NCBI RefSeq assembly: GCF_024171865.1
Contig: NZ_JAMTCN010000026.1
Location: 1 to 64,000 of the forward strand
DNA: 64,000 nucleotides
Origin: Prauserella aidingensis
GTDB lineage: Bacteria; Actinomycetota; Actinomycetes; Mycobacteriales; Pseudonocardiaceae
Direction: 5' to 3'
A model generated the notes under the pieces. The model did no database searches, was not told the origin of the DNA, and saw only the letters and a program-made list of their open reading frames with translations. Both the position numbers and the translations under genes were made by a program. Positions 35,039-43,221 of this stretch are shown piece by piece (within the stretch, counting starts at the first letter, position 1; every line of letters starts with the position of its first letter).

Positions 35039-35875
35039 TCAGCCGTCGGTCAGCGCCCTCCGCGCCACGGGGAAGTCGAAGTAGGTGTCCGGGTACGGCT
35101 CGTCGTCGAGTGTGAAGTGCCACCATTCGGCCGGGTAGTTCGAGAAACCGCCACCGGCCATCAGATCCCGCAGCAGGTACCGGTTCTCGCGGGCCTGCTC
35201 GCCCACCCCGGACGACTCCGTCGCGGCGAGCTCGTCGAAGCAGTCGTACCCGGTGCCCATGTCGACCGAGTTGTCGCCGAACCGCTCCCCTTCGGGTGCG
35301 AAGCACGCGGTCAGCGGCTCGCCCGGCCGGTACGGACGCTGGGGCGACTCGGGCAGTGCGACCAGCGTCAGGTCGACGGTGCTGCCCCTGCTGTGCCCGG
35401 ACCGTTCGGCGATGTAGCCCTCCGGGAACAACCGTGACTTGTCGATGCGCGGGTAGAACTCGTCGCGCATCCGGTCGTTGCCGTCCTGCCGGGCCCAGCG
35501 GACGAAGTCGTCGACCGAACGCTGCGGCCGGAAGCAGTCGTAGACCTTGAGGGTGTATCCCCGCGCCAGCGCCGCACGCTGCACCTCCCGCAGCGCTTCC
35601 GCGGTCTCACGGGTCAGCAGGCACAGCGGCTCGTGATAGCCGCGCACCGGCCTGCCGACGAAGTTGTGCGCCGTCACGTACCGGATGTCGTGCCGGATCG
35701 TCGGGTCGACATCACTCAGCGCGACGAACGACTCCGGTGCGCGATCGGGGCCACGGGTGTCGGCCGCACCCGCGGGCACACCGCTCAGCATCACGCCGCC
35801 CAGCAGGGCCGTCACCATCACGCCGACGACACCACGAGTTGCCCGTCGGGATTTTCGCCATCGAGTCAGCTTCAT
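35039..35875 (-). CDS. Secreted D-Ala-D-Ala dipeptidase (VanX/DdpX family, M15D)
   Basis: 278 aa. An N-terminal basic/hydrophobic signal peptide (about 1-37, cleaved near AGAAD) sends it out of the cell, unlike classic cytoplasmic VanX. The zinc site is intact: SGHSRGSTVDLTL (His and Asp) and AEWWHFTL (Glu and His), and the Arg in YDCFRPQRS is present. No vanH/vanA-type ligases are nearby, so recycling of wall fragments or defence is likelier than glycopeptide resistance. Convergent with the tetR gene. Confidence 0.88.
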   Translation of the reverse strand: MKLTRWRKSRRATRGVVGVMVTALLGGVMLSGVPAGAADTRGPDRAPESFVALSDVDPTIRHDIRYVTAHNFVGRPVRGYHEPLCLLTRETAEALREVQRAALARGYTLKVYDCFRPQRSVDDFVRWARQDGNDRMRDEFYPRIDKSRLFPEGYIAERSGHSRGSTVDLTLVALPESPQRPYRPGEPLTACFAPEGERFGDNSVDMGTGYDCFDELAATESSGVGEQARENRYLLRDLMAGGGFSNYPAEWWHFTLDDEPYPDTYFDFPVARRALTDG

Positions 35876-36100
35876 GCGCGTTTCCTAGCAGCGCACGCCG
35901 GGCCGGAGAAGGTCCGTCCGTGGGACACCGGCGTCCACTATGGACCATCCGAACGGTGGCGGGGTGATCGCCGCTGAGACACACGTCACCGGCCACAGGT
36001 GCCCTCGAAACCCGTTCGCGACCGATTCCGTCGGTGTGCCAATCTAGACTCACGCTCGCGTCCGGTGAATCCGTGTCGGACCGCCGGGAATCACGCCGCC

Positions 36101-36207
36101 CGGAGGTGCGTTGTCCGGGGGTGCGTTGTCCGGAAGTGCGTTCTCCCGGAGGGGCACCCGTCCGGGAGGACCGTGTCCGGAAGCGCGCTGTCCGGAAGCA
36201 CGTTCGG
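36101..36207. repeat. Seven degenerate ~15-bp tandem repeats upstream of the efflux gene
   Basis: Units begin at 36101, 36116, 36131, 36146, 36163, 36178 and 36193, consensus CGGAAGTGCGTTGTC; the fourth is 17 bp. They fill most of the 401-bp gap between the divergent VanX-type and MFS genes (35876-36276). I see no gene in that gap. Confidence 0.8.
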
Positions 36208-36276
36208 CACCCACCGCACCGGGGCGCGTCGCCGCGCTCCGGACGCACCGAGCACTCACGTTCACGAGGGGGATGT

Positions 36277-37737
36277 ATGACCGACACTGCCCAGACCGGC
36301 ACCCAGGCGGAGGGGCTCGGGCAGCAGGATCGGGAGGCGGATCCCAAGGCGCGGTTGCTGATCGGCATGCTGGTCGCGTCCGCGTTCGTCATGATCCTCA
36401 ACGAGACGATCCTGAGCGTGGCGCTGCGGCAGCTGAGCCAGGAGCTCGGCGTCGCGACGACGACCGCACAGTGGGTGACCAGCGGATTCCTGCTGACGAT
36501 GGCCGTGGTCATCCCGACCACGGGGTTCCTGCTCGAACGCTTCACCCCGCGACAGGTCTTCCTCGCCTCGCTCACCTCGTTCAGCGCGGGCACGCTGCTG
36601 TCGGCGCTCGCGCCGGGTTTCCCCGTGCTGCTCGCGGGCCGGGTCGTGCAGGCCTGCGGCACGGCCGTGATGATCCCGCTGCTGATGACGTCGGTCATGC
36701 GGCTCATCCCGGAACACCGCCGCGGTTCGATGATGGGCACGATCGGCATCGTGATCGCGGTCGCGCCCGCGCTCGGGCCGACGATCGGCGGCGCGATCCT
36801 GTCGGGGCTCGGCTGGCGCTGGATGTTCTGGCTGGTGCTGCCCCTGGCGGTCGCGGCGCTGTTGATCGGCGCGCGCTGGCTGAAGCTGGACAGCGAGACG
36901 CGGAACGTGCCGCTGGACGTGCTCTCGGTGATCCTGTCCGCGCTCGGCTTCGGCGGCCTGCTCTACGGCCTGTCGTCGATCGGCGAGGGCGGCGGTCACG
37001 GCCCGCCGCCGTGGCTGCCGATCGGCGCCGGCCTCGCGGTGCTGTCGGTGTTCGTGTGGCGGCAGCTGAGGCTGCAGCGCCGTGACCGCGCGCTGCTCGA
37101 TCTGCGGCCGTTCGAGTCACGGAACTTCGTCGTCTCGCTCACGCTCACCGGCCTGTTGTTCATGTGCCTGTTGGGCGTCGCCTCGATCCTCCTGCCGCTA
37201 TACCTGCAGACGGTGCTCGACGCCTCGGCGTTCGAGAGCGGCCTGGCCGTGCTCCCCGGCGGCCTCGCGCTCGGCCTGCTGGGCAGGCCGGTCGGTTCGC
37301 TCTACGACCGCGTCGGCCCGCGTCCGCTGGTCATCCCCGGCACCGTCGCCATGGCCGCGGGGCTGTGGCTGTTCACGACGCTGGGCCCCGGCTCGGCGAT
37401 CGAGACCGTCGTCATCTACCACGTGATCATGATGATCGGCCTGGCACTGATGATGACGCCGCTCATGACCCAGGCGCTCGGTTCGCTGAGCGAGCAGCTG
37501 AGCTCGCACGGCAGCGCCATCCTGGCCACGTTGCAACAGGTGGCGGGCGCGCTCGGCACGGCGGTGTTCGTGACCGTCGCCGCGGTCGCCAGCTCCGCCG
37601 AATCGGCGGGGCCCGACGCCGACGGCCTGCGCGTGTCGTTCATGGTCGCCGGCACCATCGGCCTCATCGCGATGGCGACCTCGCTGCTGCTGAGCAAGCA
37701 CAAGTCGAGCTCGGCGACCGCGGGCCACGGCCACTGA
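36277..37737 (+). CDS. MFS drug efflux transporter, DHA2 (14-TM) family
   Basis: 486 aa with about 14 membrane helices. Typical DHA2 motifs: LNETILSVALRQLSQELG in TM1 (the LDxTIVNVALP position), WVTSGFLLTMAVVIPTTGFL in TM2, and the motif C region GIVIAVAPALGPTIGGAIL in TM5. Substrates are likely lipophilic cations or antibiotics. ATG 36277 follows GAGGGGG. The His-containing C-terminal end (SSSATAGHGH) is short. No regulator is adjacent; the repeat array upstream is the only visible cis feature. Confidence 0.9.
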   Translation: MTDTAQTGTQAEGLGQQDREADPKARLLIGMLVASAFVMILNETILSVALRQLSQELGVATTTAQWVTSGFLLTMAVVIPTTGFLLERFTPRQVFLASLTSFSAGTLLSALAPGFPVLLAGRVVQACGTAVMIPLLMTSVMRLIPEHRRGSMMGTIGIVIAVAPALGPTIGGAILSGLGWRWMFWLVLPLAVAALLIGARWLKLDSETRNVPLDVLSVILSALGFGGLLYGLSSIGEGGGHGPPPWLPIGAGLAVLSVFVWRQLRLQRRDRALLDLRPFESRNFVVSLTLTGLLFMCLLGVASILLPLYLQTVLDASAFESGLAVLPGGLALGLLGRPVGSLYDRVGPRPLVIPGTVAMAAGLWLFTTLGPGSAIETVVIYHVIMMIGLALMMTPLMTQALGSLSEQLSSHGSAILATLQQVAGALGTAVFVTVAAVASSAESAGPDADGLRVSFMVAGTIGLIAMATSLLLSKHKSSSATAGHGH

Positions 37738-37751
37738 CGCCCGCTCCCCCG

Positions 37752-39350
37752 TCACGCCGTCTCGAACCCGTGGTATCCCGCGACGGCCACACCGTCACCG
37801 ATCTGCTTGTACGTGCCCACTCCGCCGACGAACGGCATGAACACCCGCCGCTTGCCGGGAATGTTCGCGCCCATGTACCACGACGCGGCACGCGGCATCA
37901 GCGTCAGATCACCGACGTCGTTCGTGGTGTTCACCCAGTTGTCCTCGGCTTCCACGTCCGGCTCCATGCGGTGCTCGCCACGGGCACGCAGATACTCGAG
38001 CGCCCGCGTGACCCAGTCGACGTGGTACTCGATGGACGTCATCATGTTCGACAGCACCGACGGACTCTGCGGCCCAGTGATCATGAACAGGTTCGGGAAC
38101 CCGGCCGCCATCAGCCCCAGATACGTGCGCGGGCCCGCCGCCCACTTCTCCGCGAGGGTGCCGTCGGTGCCGCGGACGTCCATCGCCGTGAGCGCGCCGG
38201 TCATCGCGTCGAACCCGGTCGCCATGATGATCACGTCGAACTCGTGCTCCACGTCGCCTGCGACGATGCCGCGTTCGGTCAGTCGCGAGATCGGCTCCTC
38301 CCCGAGGTCCACGAGCGACACGTTGTCCCGGTTGTAGACCTCGAAGTAGCCGGTGTCGACGCACATCCGCTTCGCGCCGATCGGATACGACCGCGGCGTC
38401 AACTTCTCGGCCGTCTCCGGATCGTGCACCTTCTCCCGGATGCGTTCCCGCACGTACTCGGCGAGCGCCTCGTTGGCGTCGACGTCGAAGAGCACGTCGC
38501 GGAACGACTGCGTGAAGCACAGGCCGCCGTCGGACCACCGGTCGTCGAGTTCGCGGCGGACGTCGCCCGCGGCCGTCTCGGCGAAGTACCCCGTCTCGCC
38601 CTCACGACAGTGGAAGCCGAGCCGGGAGAACCTGCTTTCGTCGCGGAAAGCCGGATAGCCGGGTTTGACGTCCTCGAGCCGCCGGCCGATCGGGCCGTTG
38701 TGCGCGGGCACCGCGTAGGACGGGGTGCGCTGGAAGACCGTGAGCGAGCCGACCACCGGGGCGATCGCCGTGATCGTCTGCAGTCCCGACGAGCCGGTGC
38801 CCACCACCGCGACCCGCTTCCCCTCGAGGTCGACGCCGTCGTGCGGCCAGTGGGAGGTCCAGTACAGCTCGCCCCCGAAGTCCTCCAGGCCCTCGACATC
38901 GGGGCGCGACGGCACCGACAGGCACCCGGTCGCGGCGATCACGAACCGCGCGGTGCGGGAACGGCCGTCATGGGTGCGCACCGTCCACCGCTCCGAGACG
39001 TCGTCCCACCGCATCGCCTCGACGCGCGTGCCGAACGTGATGTCGCGCCGCAGGTCGTGGCGGTCCGCGACGTGACGGATGTAGTCGAGGATCTCCGGCT
39101 GCGAGGCGTACCGCTCGCTCCAGTTCCACTCCTGTTCGAGGGCACGGTCGAACGAGTAGGAGTACTCGATCGACTCGATGTCGCACCGCGCCCCCGGATA
39201 CCGGTTCCAGTACCACGTGCCGCCGACGTCGCCGCCCGCTTCGAGCACGCGCACGTCGTACCCGGCGTCACGGAGGCGGATCAGCTGGTACAGACCTGCG
39301 AACCCGGCGCCGATGACGATCACGTCGTGGTCGCCCCGGTCCTCTGTCAT
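37752..39350 (-). CDS. Flavin monooxygenase of the Baeyer-Villiger type
   Basis: 532 aa. Two Rossmann motifs, VIVIGAGFAGL (FAD, residue 10) and VAVVGTGSSGL (NADPH, residue 180), and the BVMO-type GGTWYWNRYPGARCD (43-57). The fingerprint FxGxxxHxxxW reads FGGELYWTSHWP (158-169), with Trp164 at the usually conserved His. It would insert oxygen next to a ketone to give an ester or lactone. The start ATG overlaps the esterase stop by 4 nt, so the ester product could be hydrolysed at once. Downstream of the NDMA-type alcohol dehydrogenase in the same direction. Confidence 0.88.
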   Translation of the reverse strand: MTEDRGDHDVIVIGAGFAGLYQLIRLRDAGYDVRVLEAGGDVGGTWYWNRYPGARCDIESIEYSYSFDRALEQEWNWSERYASQPEILDYIRHVADRHDLRRDITFGTRVEAMRWDDVSERWTVRTHDGRSRTARFVIAATGCLSVPSRPDVEGLEDFGGELYWTSHWPHDGVDLEGKRVAVVGTGSSGLQTITAIAPVVGSLTVFQRTPSYAVPAHNGPIGRRLEDVKPGYPAFRDESRFSRLGFHCREGETGYFAETAAGDVRRELDDRWSDGGLCFTQSFRDVLFDVDANEALAEYVRERIREKVHDPETAEKLTPRSYPIGAKRMCVDTGYFEVYNRDNVSLVDLGEEPISRLTERGIVAGDVEHEFDVIIMATGFDAMTGALTAMDVRGTDGTLAEKWAAGPRTYLGLMAAGFPNLFMITGPQSPSVLSNMMTSIEYHVDWVTRALEYLRARGEHRMEPDVEAEDNWVNTTNDVGDLTLMPRAASWYMGANIPGKRRVFMPFVGGVGTYKQIGDGVAVAGYHGFETA

Positions 39351-40318
39351 GGCGTGGCCCCCACCTTTCCCCGCTCGGTCCGCCGTTGGGCGACGAACTC
39401 GTTGATGTGGCGTGAGACGAGCCCGATCCCCTCCTCGTAACCGGGAAGGATGTCGGCCATCTGGAAGAACGCGTGCATCTGGTCGGGCGCCTCCTCGACC
39501 GCGACCGGGACGCCGGCGGCGGCGAGCGCACGGGCGTAGGCCACGCCCTCGTCGTGCAACGGGTCGTACCGTGCGACGTACACGAGCGCGGGCGGCAGTC
39601 CGCCGTGGTCGGCCGCGCGCAGCGGGGAGGCGTCCGGGGTCGTGCGTGCGGCCTCGTCGGGCAGGTAGTGGTCCCAGAACCACCGCATCGTCTCCCGATT
39701 GAGCAGCAACTGATTCTCCGGATCCACATAAGACGGAGTGTCGAAGTCGCAGTCCGTCACGGGGTAGACGAGCACCTGGTAGTCGATCGACGGCCCCGAC
39801 CGGTCGCGCGCCCACAGCGTCATGACGGCCGCGATGTTGCCGCCCGCGCTGTCGCCGGCGACGATCAGTGGGGCACCGTCGCCGGCGAGGTCGGCCGTGT
39901 GCTCGGCGGCCCACGTCAGGCCTGCGTAGCTGTCGTCGATCGCGGCCGGGAACGGATGTTCCGGAGCCTTGCGGTAGTTGACCAGCACGACGGTCGACGA
40001 CGTCAGGTTCGCCAACCTGCGGCCGACGTGGTCGTACTGCAGATCGATGTCACCGATCACCCAGCCGCCGCCGTGGAAGTACACGATGATCGACTGCGGC
40101 GTGCCGGCGGGCCGCAGTACCCGCATCCGGAACCGGCCGCCGTCACCGTCGGGGAGCTTGAGGTCGGTCACCTCGGCCACCTCGGGGCCGGGCCCGCTCA
40201 TCCCGGCGAAGACGGGACCGCTCATGCGCGCGATCGCGGGAGTGGACTCGTGGATCGGTGGCGTTCCGGACTCGGCGAGCTGGGCCAGCAGCGCCTGGGA
40301 CGGGCCGTCCAACGGCAT
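39347..40318 (-). CDS. Alpha/beta hydrolase, hormone-sensitive lipase family esterase
   Basis: 323 aa. Oxyanion motif FHGGGWVIGD, nucleophile in AGDSAGGN, acid Asp in ARYDPLHDEG and His in PDQMHAFFQM, the complete HSL-family triad. A cap precedes the core. It probably cleaves the ester or lactone formed by the coupled monooxygenase. ATG 40318 has AGGAGG 6 bp upstream; a longer frame to 40348 lacks one. Confidence 0.92.
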   Translation of the reverse strand: MPLDGPSQALLAQLAESGTPPIHESTPAIARMSGPVFAGMSGPGPEVAEVTDLKLPDGDGGRFRMRVLRPAGTPQSIIVYFHGGGWVIGDIDLQYDHVGRRLANLTSSTVVLVNYRKAPEHPFPAAIDDSYAGLTWAAEHTADLAGDGAPLIVAGDSAGGNIAAVMTLWARDRSGPSIDYQVLVYPVTDCDFDTPSYVDPENQLLLNRETMRWFWDHYLPDEAARTTPDASPLRAADHGGLPPALVYVARYDPLHDEGVAYARALAAAGVPVAVEEAPDQMHAFFQMADILPGYEEGIGLVSRHINEFVAQRRTERGKVGATP

Positions 40319-40393
40319 GTCGAACCTCCTGGAATCACGTGGGGTCACGGACTGTCCACAGTGGTGGGAAACGGTGGCGGGAACCGGTACGGA

Positions 40394-41521
40394 TCAGCCG
40401 TCGTCCCCGGAGAACACGACGAGGCCGCGGAGGTTCTTGCCGTCGGTCAGGTCCTGATACCCCTGGTTGATGTCCTCGAGGCGGTACGTCGCCGTGACGA
40501 GCTCGTCGAGCTCGAGATGCCCCGCCCGGTACAGGTGCAGCAACCGCGGGATCTGGGTCCGCGGACCGGTGCCACCGAAGATCGCACCCTGCACCCGCTT
40601 CTGCAGCAGGGTCAGCTCGAACAGGTTCAGGGAGACGTCGGTGTCGCGGAAGTCGCCCATGCCGGTCACGACGACCTGGCCCGCCTTGCCGGTCATGTCG
40701 AGTGCCTGCTGGATGTGCTCGCCGTGGATCTCGCCGACCGTGACGATGACGACCTCGGCGTTGCGGCCCCACGTCAGGTCCGGCAGCTCCGCCACGGCCT
40801 CGTCGACGGACGCGTATGCGTGGGTCGCCCCGAAGTCGAGCGCCGCCTTCCGCTTGTACTCCACGGGGTCGATCGCCAGCACCTGCCGCGCGCCCGCGAA
40901 CACCGCACCCTGCACGGAGTTGATGCCCACGCCGCCGACACCCATCACGACCACCGTGTCGCCGGGCCGGACGTCGCCGATCTCCGTGGCCGAGCCCCAG
41001 CCCGTCGACACGCCGCAGCCGAGCAGGGCCGCCTTGTCGAGCGGGATGTCCTTCTCGATACGCACCACGGACGATTCGTTGACCGTCACGTACGGCGAGA
41101 ACGTGCCCAGCAGGCACATCTGCACCGCGGGCCTGCCGCCGACGTGCGCGCGGAACGACCCGTCGGCGATCGCCTTGCCGGTGAGCAGACCCGCACCCTC
41201 GTCGCACACGTTCTGCAGTCCGGACGCACACGCCGGACACGTTCCGCACGCCGGGATGAACGCCAGCACGACGTGGTCGCCCTCCTCGACCCCGCGCACG
41301 CCGGGGCCCACCTTCGTGACCACGCCCGCACCCTCGTGCCCGCCGACGACCGGCAGGAACGCCACCGGACTGGCGCCCGACACCACGTGCGCGTCCGAAT
41401 GGCACAGTCCCGACGCGGCCAGGCGCACCTGCACCTCGCCCGCCACCGGGTCGCCGAGTTCCACGTCCGTGATCTGCCACGGTGCGCCGATCTCCTCGAG
41501 GACTGCCGCCTTCACCTTCAT
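40394..41521 (-). CDS. NDMA-dependent-type (mycofactocin-associated) zinc alcohol dehydrogenase
   Basis: 375 aa medium-chain dehydrogenase. Catalytic zinc ligands in GLCHSDAH and GGHEGAGVV, structural zinc cysteines in ACGTCPACASGLQNVC, nucleotide fold VVMGVGGVGINSV. The overall sequence, including CDEGAGLLTG, matches the NDMA-dependent group whose NAD stays bound and is recycled by mycofactocin. It would oxidise the alcohol to the ketone or aldehyde used by the monooxygenase. ATG 41521 follows GGGAG. No mycofactocin genes are in the window. Confidence 0.88.
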   Translation of the reverse strand: MKVKAAVLEEIGAPWQITDVELGDPVAGEVQVRLAASGLCHSDAHVVSGASPVAFLPVVGGHEGAGVVTKVGPGVRGVEEGDHVVLAFIPACGTCPACASGLQNVCDEGAGLLTGKAIADGSFRAHVGGRPAVQMCLLGTFSPYVTVNESSVVRIEKDIPLDKAALLGCGVSTGWGSATEIGDVRPGDTVVVMGVGGVGINSVQGAVFAGARQVLAIDPVEYKRKAALDFGATHAYASVDEAVAELPDLTWGRNAEVVIVTVGEIHGEHIQQALDMTGKAGQVVVTGMGDFRDTDVSLNLFELTLLQKRVQGAIFGGTGPRTQIPRLLHLYRAGHLELDELVTATYRLEDINQGYQDLTDGKNLRGLVVFSGDDG

Positions 41522-41775
41522 GCGCTGCTCCCGTACGTCGATGGACAGGTGCGGCTCGTGCGGGCCACCGCACACCAGTGTGTGACCCGAGTCACGATGC
41601 TCGCATCAACGTACGATCGCCCGAGGGTGCGGCCATAGCGCATTCGCGGCCACAACAGCACCGTTCCGGCCACGCCGGCCTCGCCCGGGGACGATGACTT
41701 CGGCCGAACCGGCGGCATCGACCAGCGGTTACGGCGCGCGTTGACGCGCGATACGGGCTCGGCGAAACTGGCCGG

Positions 41776-42900
41776 ATGGACCCCGGCAGCGTTGCCGACG
41801 ACGTTCCACCGATCACCGGACCCGACACCCTCCGACCCCACGGCGCGCACGGCCGCGCCGTCGTCGACTCCAACCGGCTCATCGCGGCGATCACCGACTC
41901 GTGGGACCACCCGCGAACGATGGTGGGGGTGTCGATCCTCCTCGACTGGGCCGCCGAGCACGGTCTCGACCGGCAGGCACTGCTCGACGGTTCGCACATC
42001 GACCCCACGTTGCTGCCCGACCCGGTCGCGCTGATCGAGGCGCACCAGGAGCTCACCGTGATCCGCAACCTCGTCGTCGCGTGCTGCTGCCGGCCGGGCG
42101 TGGGGGTGGAGCTCGGCGCCCGTTACCACCTGACGGCGTACGGCCATTTCGGTTATCTGCTCGCGACGTGCGGCTCGGTACGCGAAACGGTCGAGAAGGG
42201 CCTGCGCTACGCACTGCTCACGTTCGCGTTCTCCACCATGACGGCACGTCTCGGCGATGACGACGACTACGTGCTGGCCTTCGAGGCCGACGACGTGCCC
42301 GCCGACGTACGACGGTTCGCCGTCGAACGGGACGCCGCCGCCACGATGCAGATCCAGCGCGAACTGTTCCCCGGCGCGGGCCGCGTGCCGCTGCGCGAGG
42401 TGCGGTTCGCGTTTCCCCTGGACCGGACGGACGACGCCGCGGCGTACCGCGCACACTTCCGCGCGCCGGTGGCGTTCGGCAGACCGCGGACCGAACTCGT
42501 CTTCGACGCCGCCTACCTGGACCGCGTCCCGCCGATGGCGAACCGCCACACGGCCGAGCTCATGACCGCCGAGTGCGAGCGCATCCGCGCCGAACGCCTC
42601 CACCACACGGGAGTCGCGGCGCGAGTTCGGGCGTTCCTGCTGGACCAGACGTCGCTGGACCTCACGCTGGAGACGGTCGCCGAACGGCTGCACTACGCAC
42701 CGCGCACCCTGCGCCGACACCTGGAGAGCGAGGGCACGACGTTCCGCGCGGTCCTCGACGAGGTGCGGCGGGTCGTGGCCGAGCGACTGTTGCAGGATCC
42801 GTCGGTCCCCCGCTACGAGATCGCCCGCCGCCTCGGATACCAGGACTGGTCCAGCGTCACCCGCGCACGTCGCCGCTGGGACGTGCGGACGGCCACCTGA
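41776..42900 (+). CDS. AraC-family regulator (arabinose-binding-like N-terminal domain)
   Basis: 374 aa. An N-terminal domain of the AraC-binding-like type seen in OruR/ArgR-like regulators (about 35-230: VSILLDWAAEHGLDRQALL, YGHFGYLLATCGSVRE) and a C-terminal AraC HTH (LETVAERLHYAPRTLRRHL, then ARRLGYQDWSSVTRARRRW). It is divergent from the alcohol dehydrogenase/esterase/monooxygenase genes across 254 bp and likely activates them. ATG 41776 is the longest credible start; a start nearer residue 30 cannot be excluded. No operator is evident by eye. Confidence 0.85.
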   Translation: MDPGSVADDVPPITGPDTLRPHGAHGRAVVDSNRLIAAITDSWDHPRTMVGVSILLDWAAEHGLDRQALLDGSHIDPTLLPDPVALIEAHQELTVIRNLVVACCCRPGVGVELGARYHLTAYGHFGYLLATCGSVRETVEKGLRYALLTFAFSTMTARLGDDDDYVLAFEADDVPADVRRFAVERDAAATMQIQRELFPGAGRVPLREVRFAFPLDRTDDAAAYRAHFRAPVAFGRPRTELVFDAAYLDRVPPMANRHTAELMTAECERIRAERLHHTGVAARVRAFLLDQTSLDLTLETVAERLHYAPRTLRRHLESEGTTFRAVLDEVRRVVAERLLQDPSVPRYEIARRLGYQDWSSVTRARRRWDVRTAT

Positions 42901-42944
42901 CGGGTCGCTCCGTCACCGCTCGGCATGCCGGGCGGGAGCAGCCT

Positions 42945-42992
42945 CCCCTCCTGCGGCCGCCCCCTCCTACGGCCATCCCCTCCTACGGCCGC
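42945..42992. repeat. Three 16-bp tandem repeats
   Basis: Units at 42945, 42961 and 42977, consensus CCCCTCCTACGGCCGC. They lie 44 bp behind the AraC stop and lead into the 21-bp array; the whole gap 42901-43221 has no gene. Confidence 0.75.
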
Positions 42993-43020
42993 CACGCGAC
43001 GACGTCCCGAACGCACCGTA

Positions 43021-43104
43021 CGGGCCCTCGAATCCACAACACGGGCCCCGGAAACGACAACGCGGGCCCCGGAACCTGCAACACGGGCTCTTGAATGCGA
43101 AACA
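43021..43104. repeat. Four 21-bp tandem repeats (array 1 of a shared family)
   Basis: Units at exactly 43021, 43042, 43063 and 43084, consensus CGGGCCCCGGAANNNRCAACA. The reverse complement matches the unit of the array at 63091-63214. Confidence 0.85.
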
Positions 43105-43150
43105 CGCGACCCTGACACCGGGGGTTCCCTCGGACGGCGTAGTGTGCCAT

Positions 43151-43177
43151 CTTGTCCGTACAACTTATGCGTACAAG
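43151..43177. promoter_or_regulatory. Imperfect palindrome, candidate operator of the sugar-acid operon
   Basis: CTTGT (43151-43155) and ACAAG (43173-43177) frame an inner dyad; 9 of 13 positions are symmetric. The same stretch contains two CGTACAA[C/G]TT direct repeats 13 bp apart. It lies 44 bp before the permease start and could bind the GntR/UTRA regulator encoded at the end of the cluster. Confidence 0.6.
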
Positions 43178-43221
43178 TTCTCGGCGCGAGTGCTCGCGCC
43201 GATGCCGACAAGGAGGCCGGC

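Noticed and set aside
35039-35875. Vancomycin-resistance cluster
   Set aside because: Only a secreted VanX-like protein is present; there are no VanH, VanA-type ligase or VanRS genes nearby.
37164-39440. Open frame of 758 codons on the plus strand
   Set aside because: Overlaps the end of the efflux gene in another frame and runs antisense to the monooxygenase gene; no domain.
43021-43104. CRISPR array
   Set aside because: Units are contiguous 21-bp direct repeats without unique spacers and there are no cas genes; the same holds for 63091-63214.
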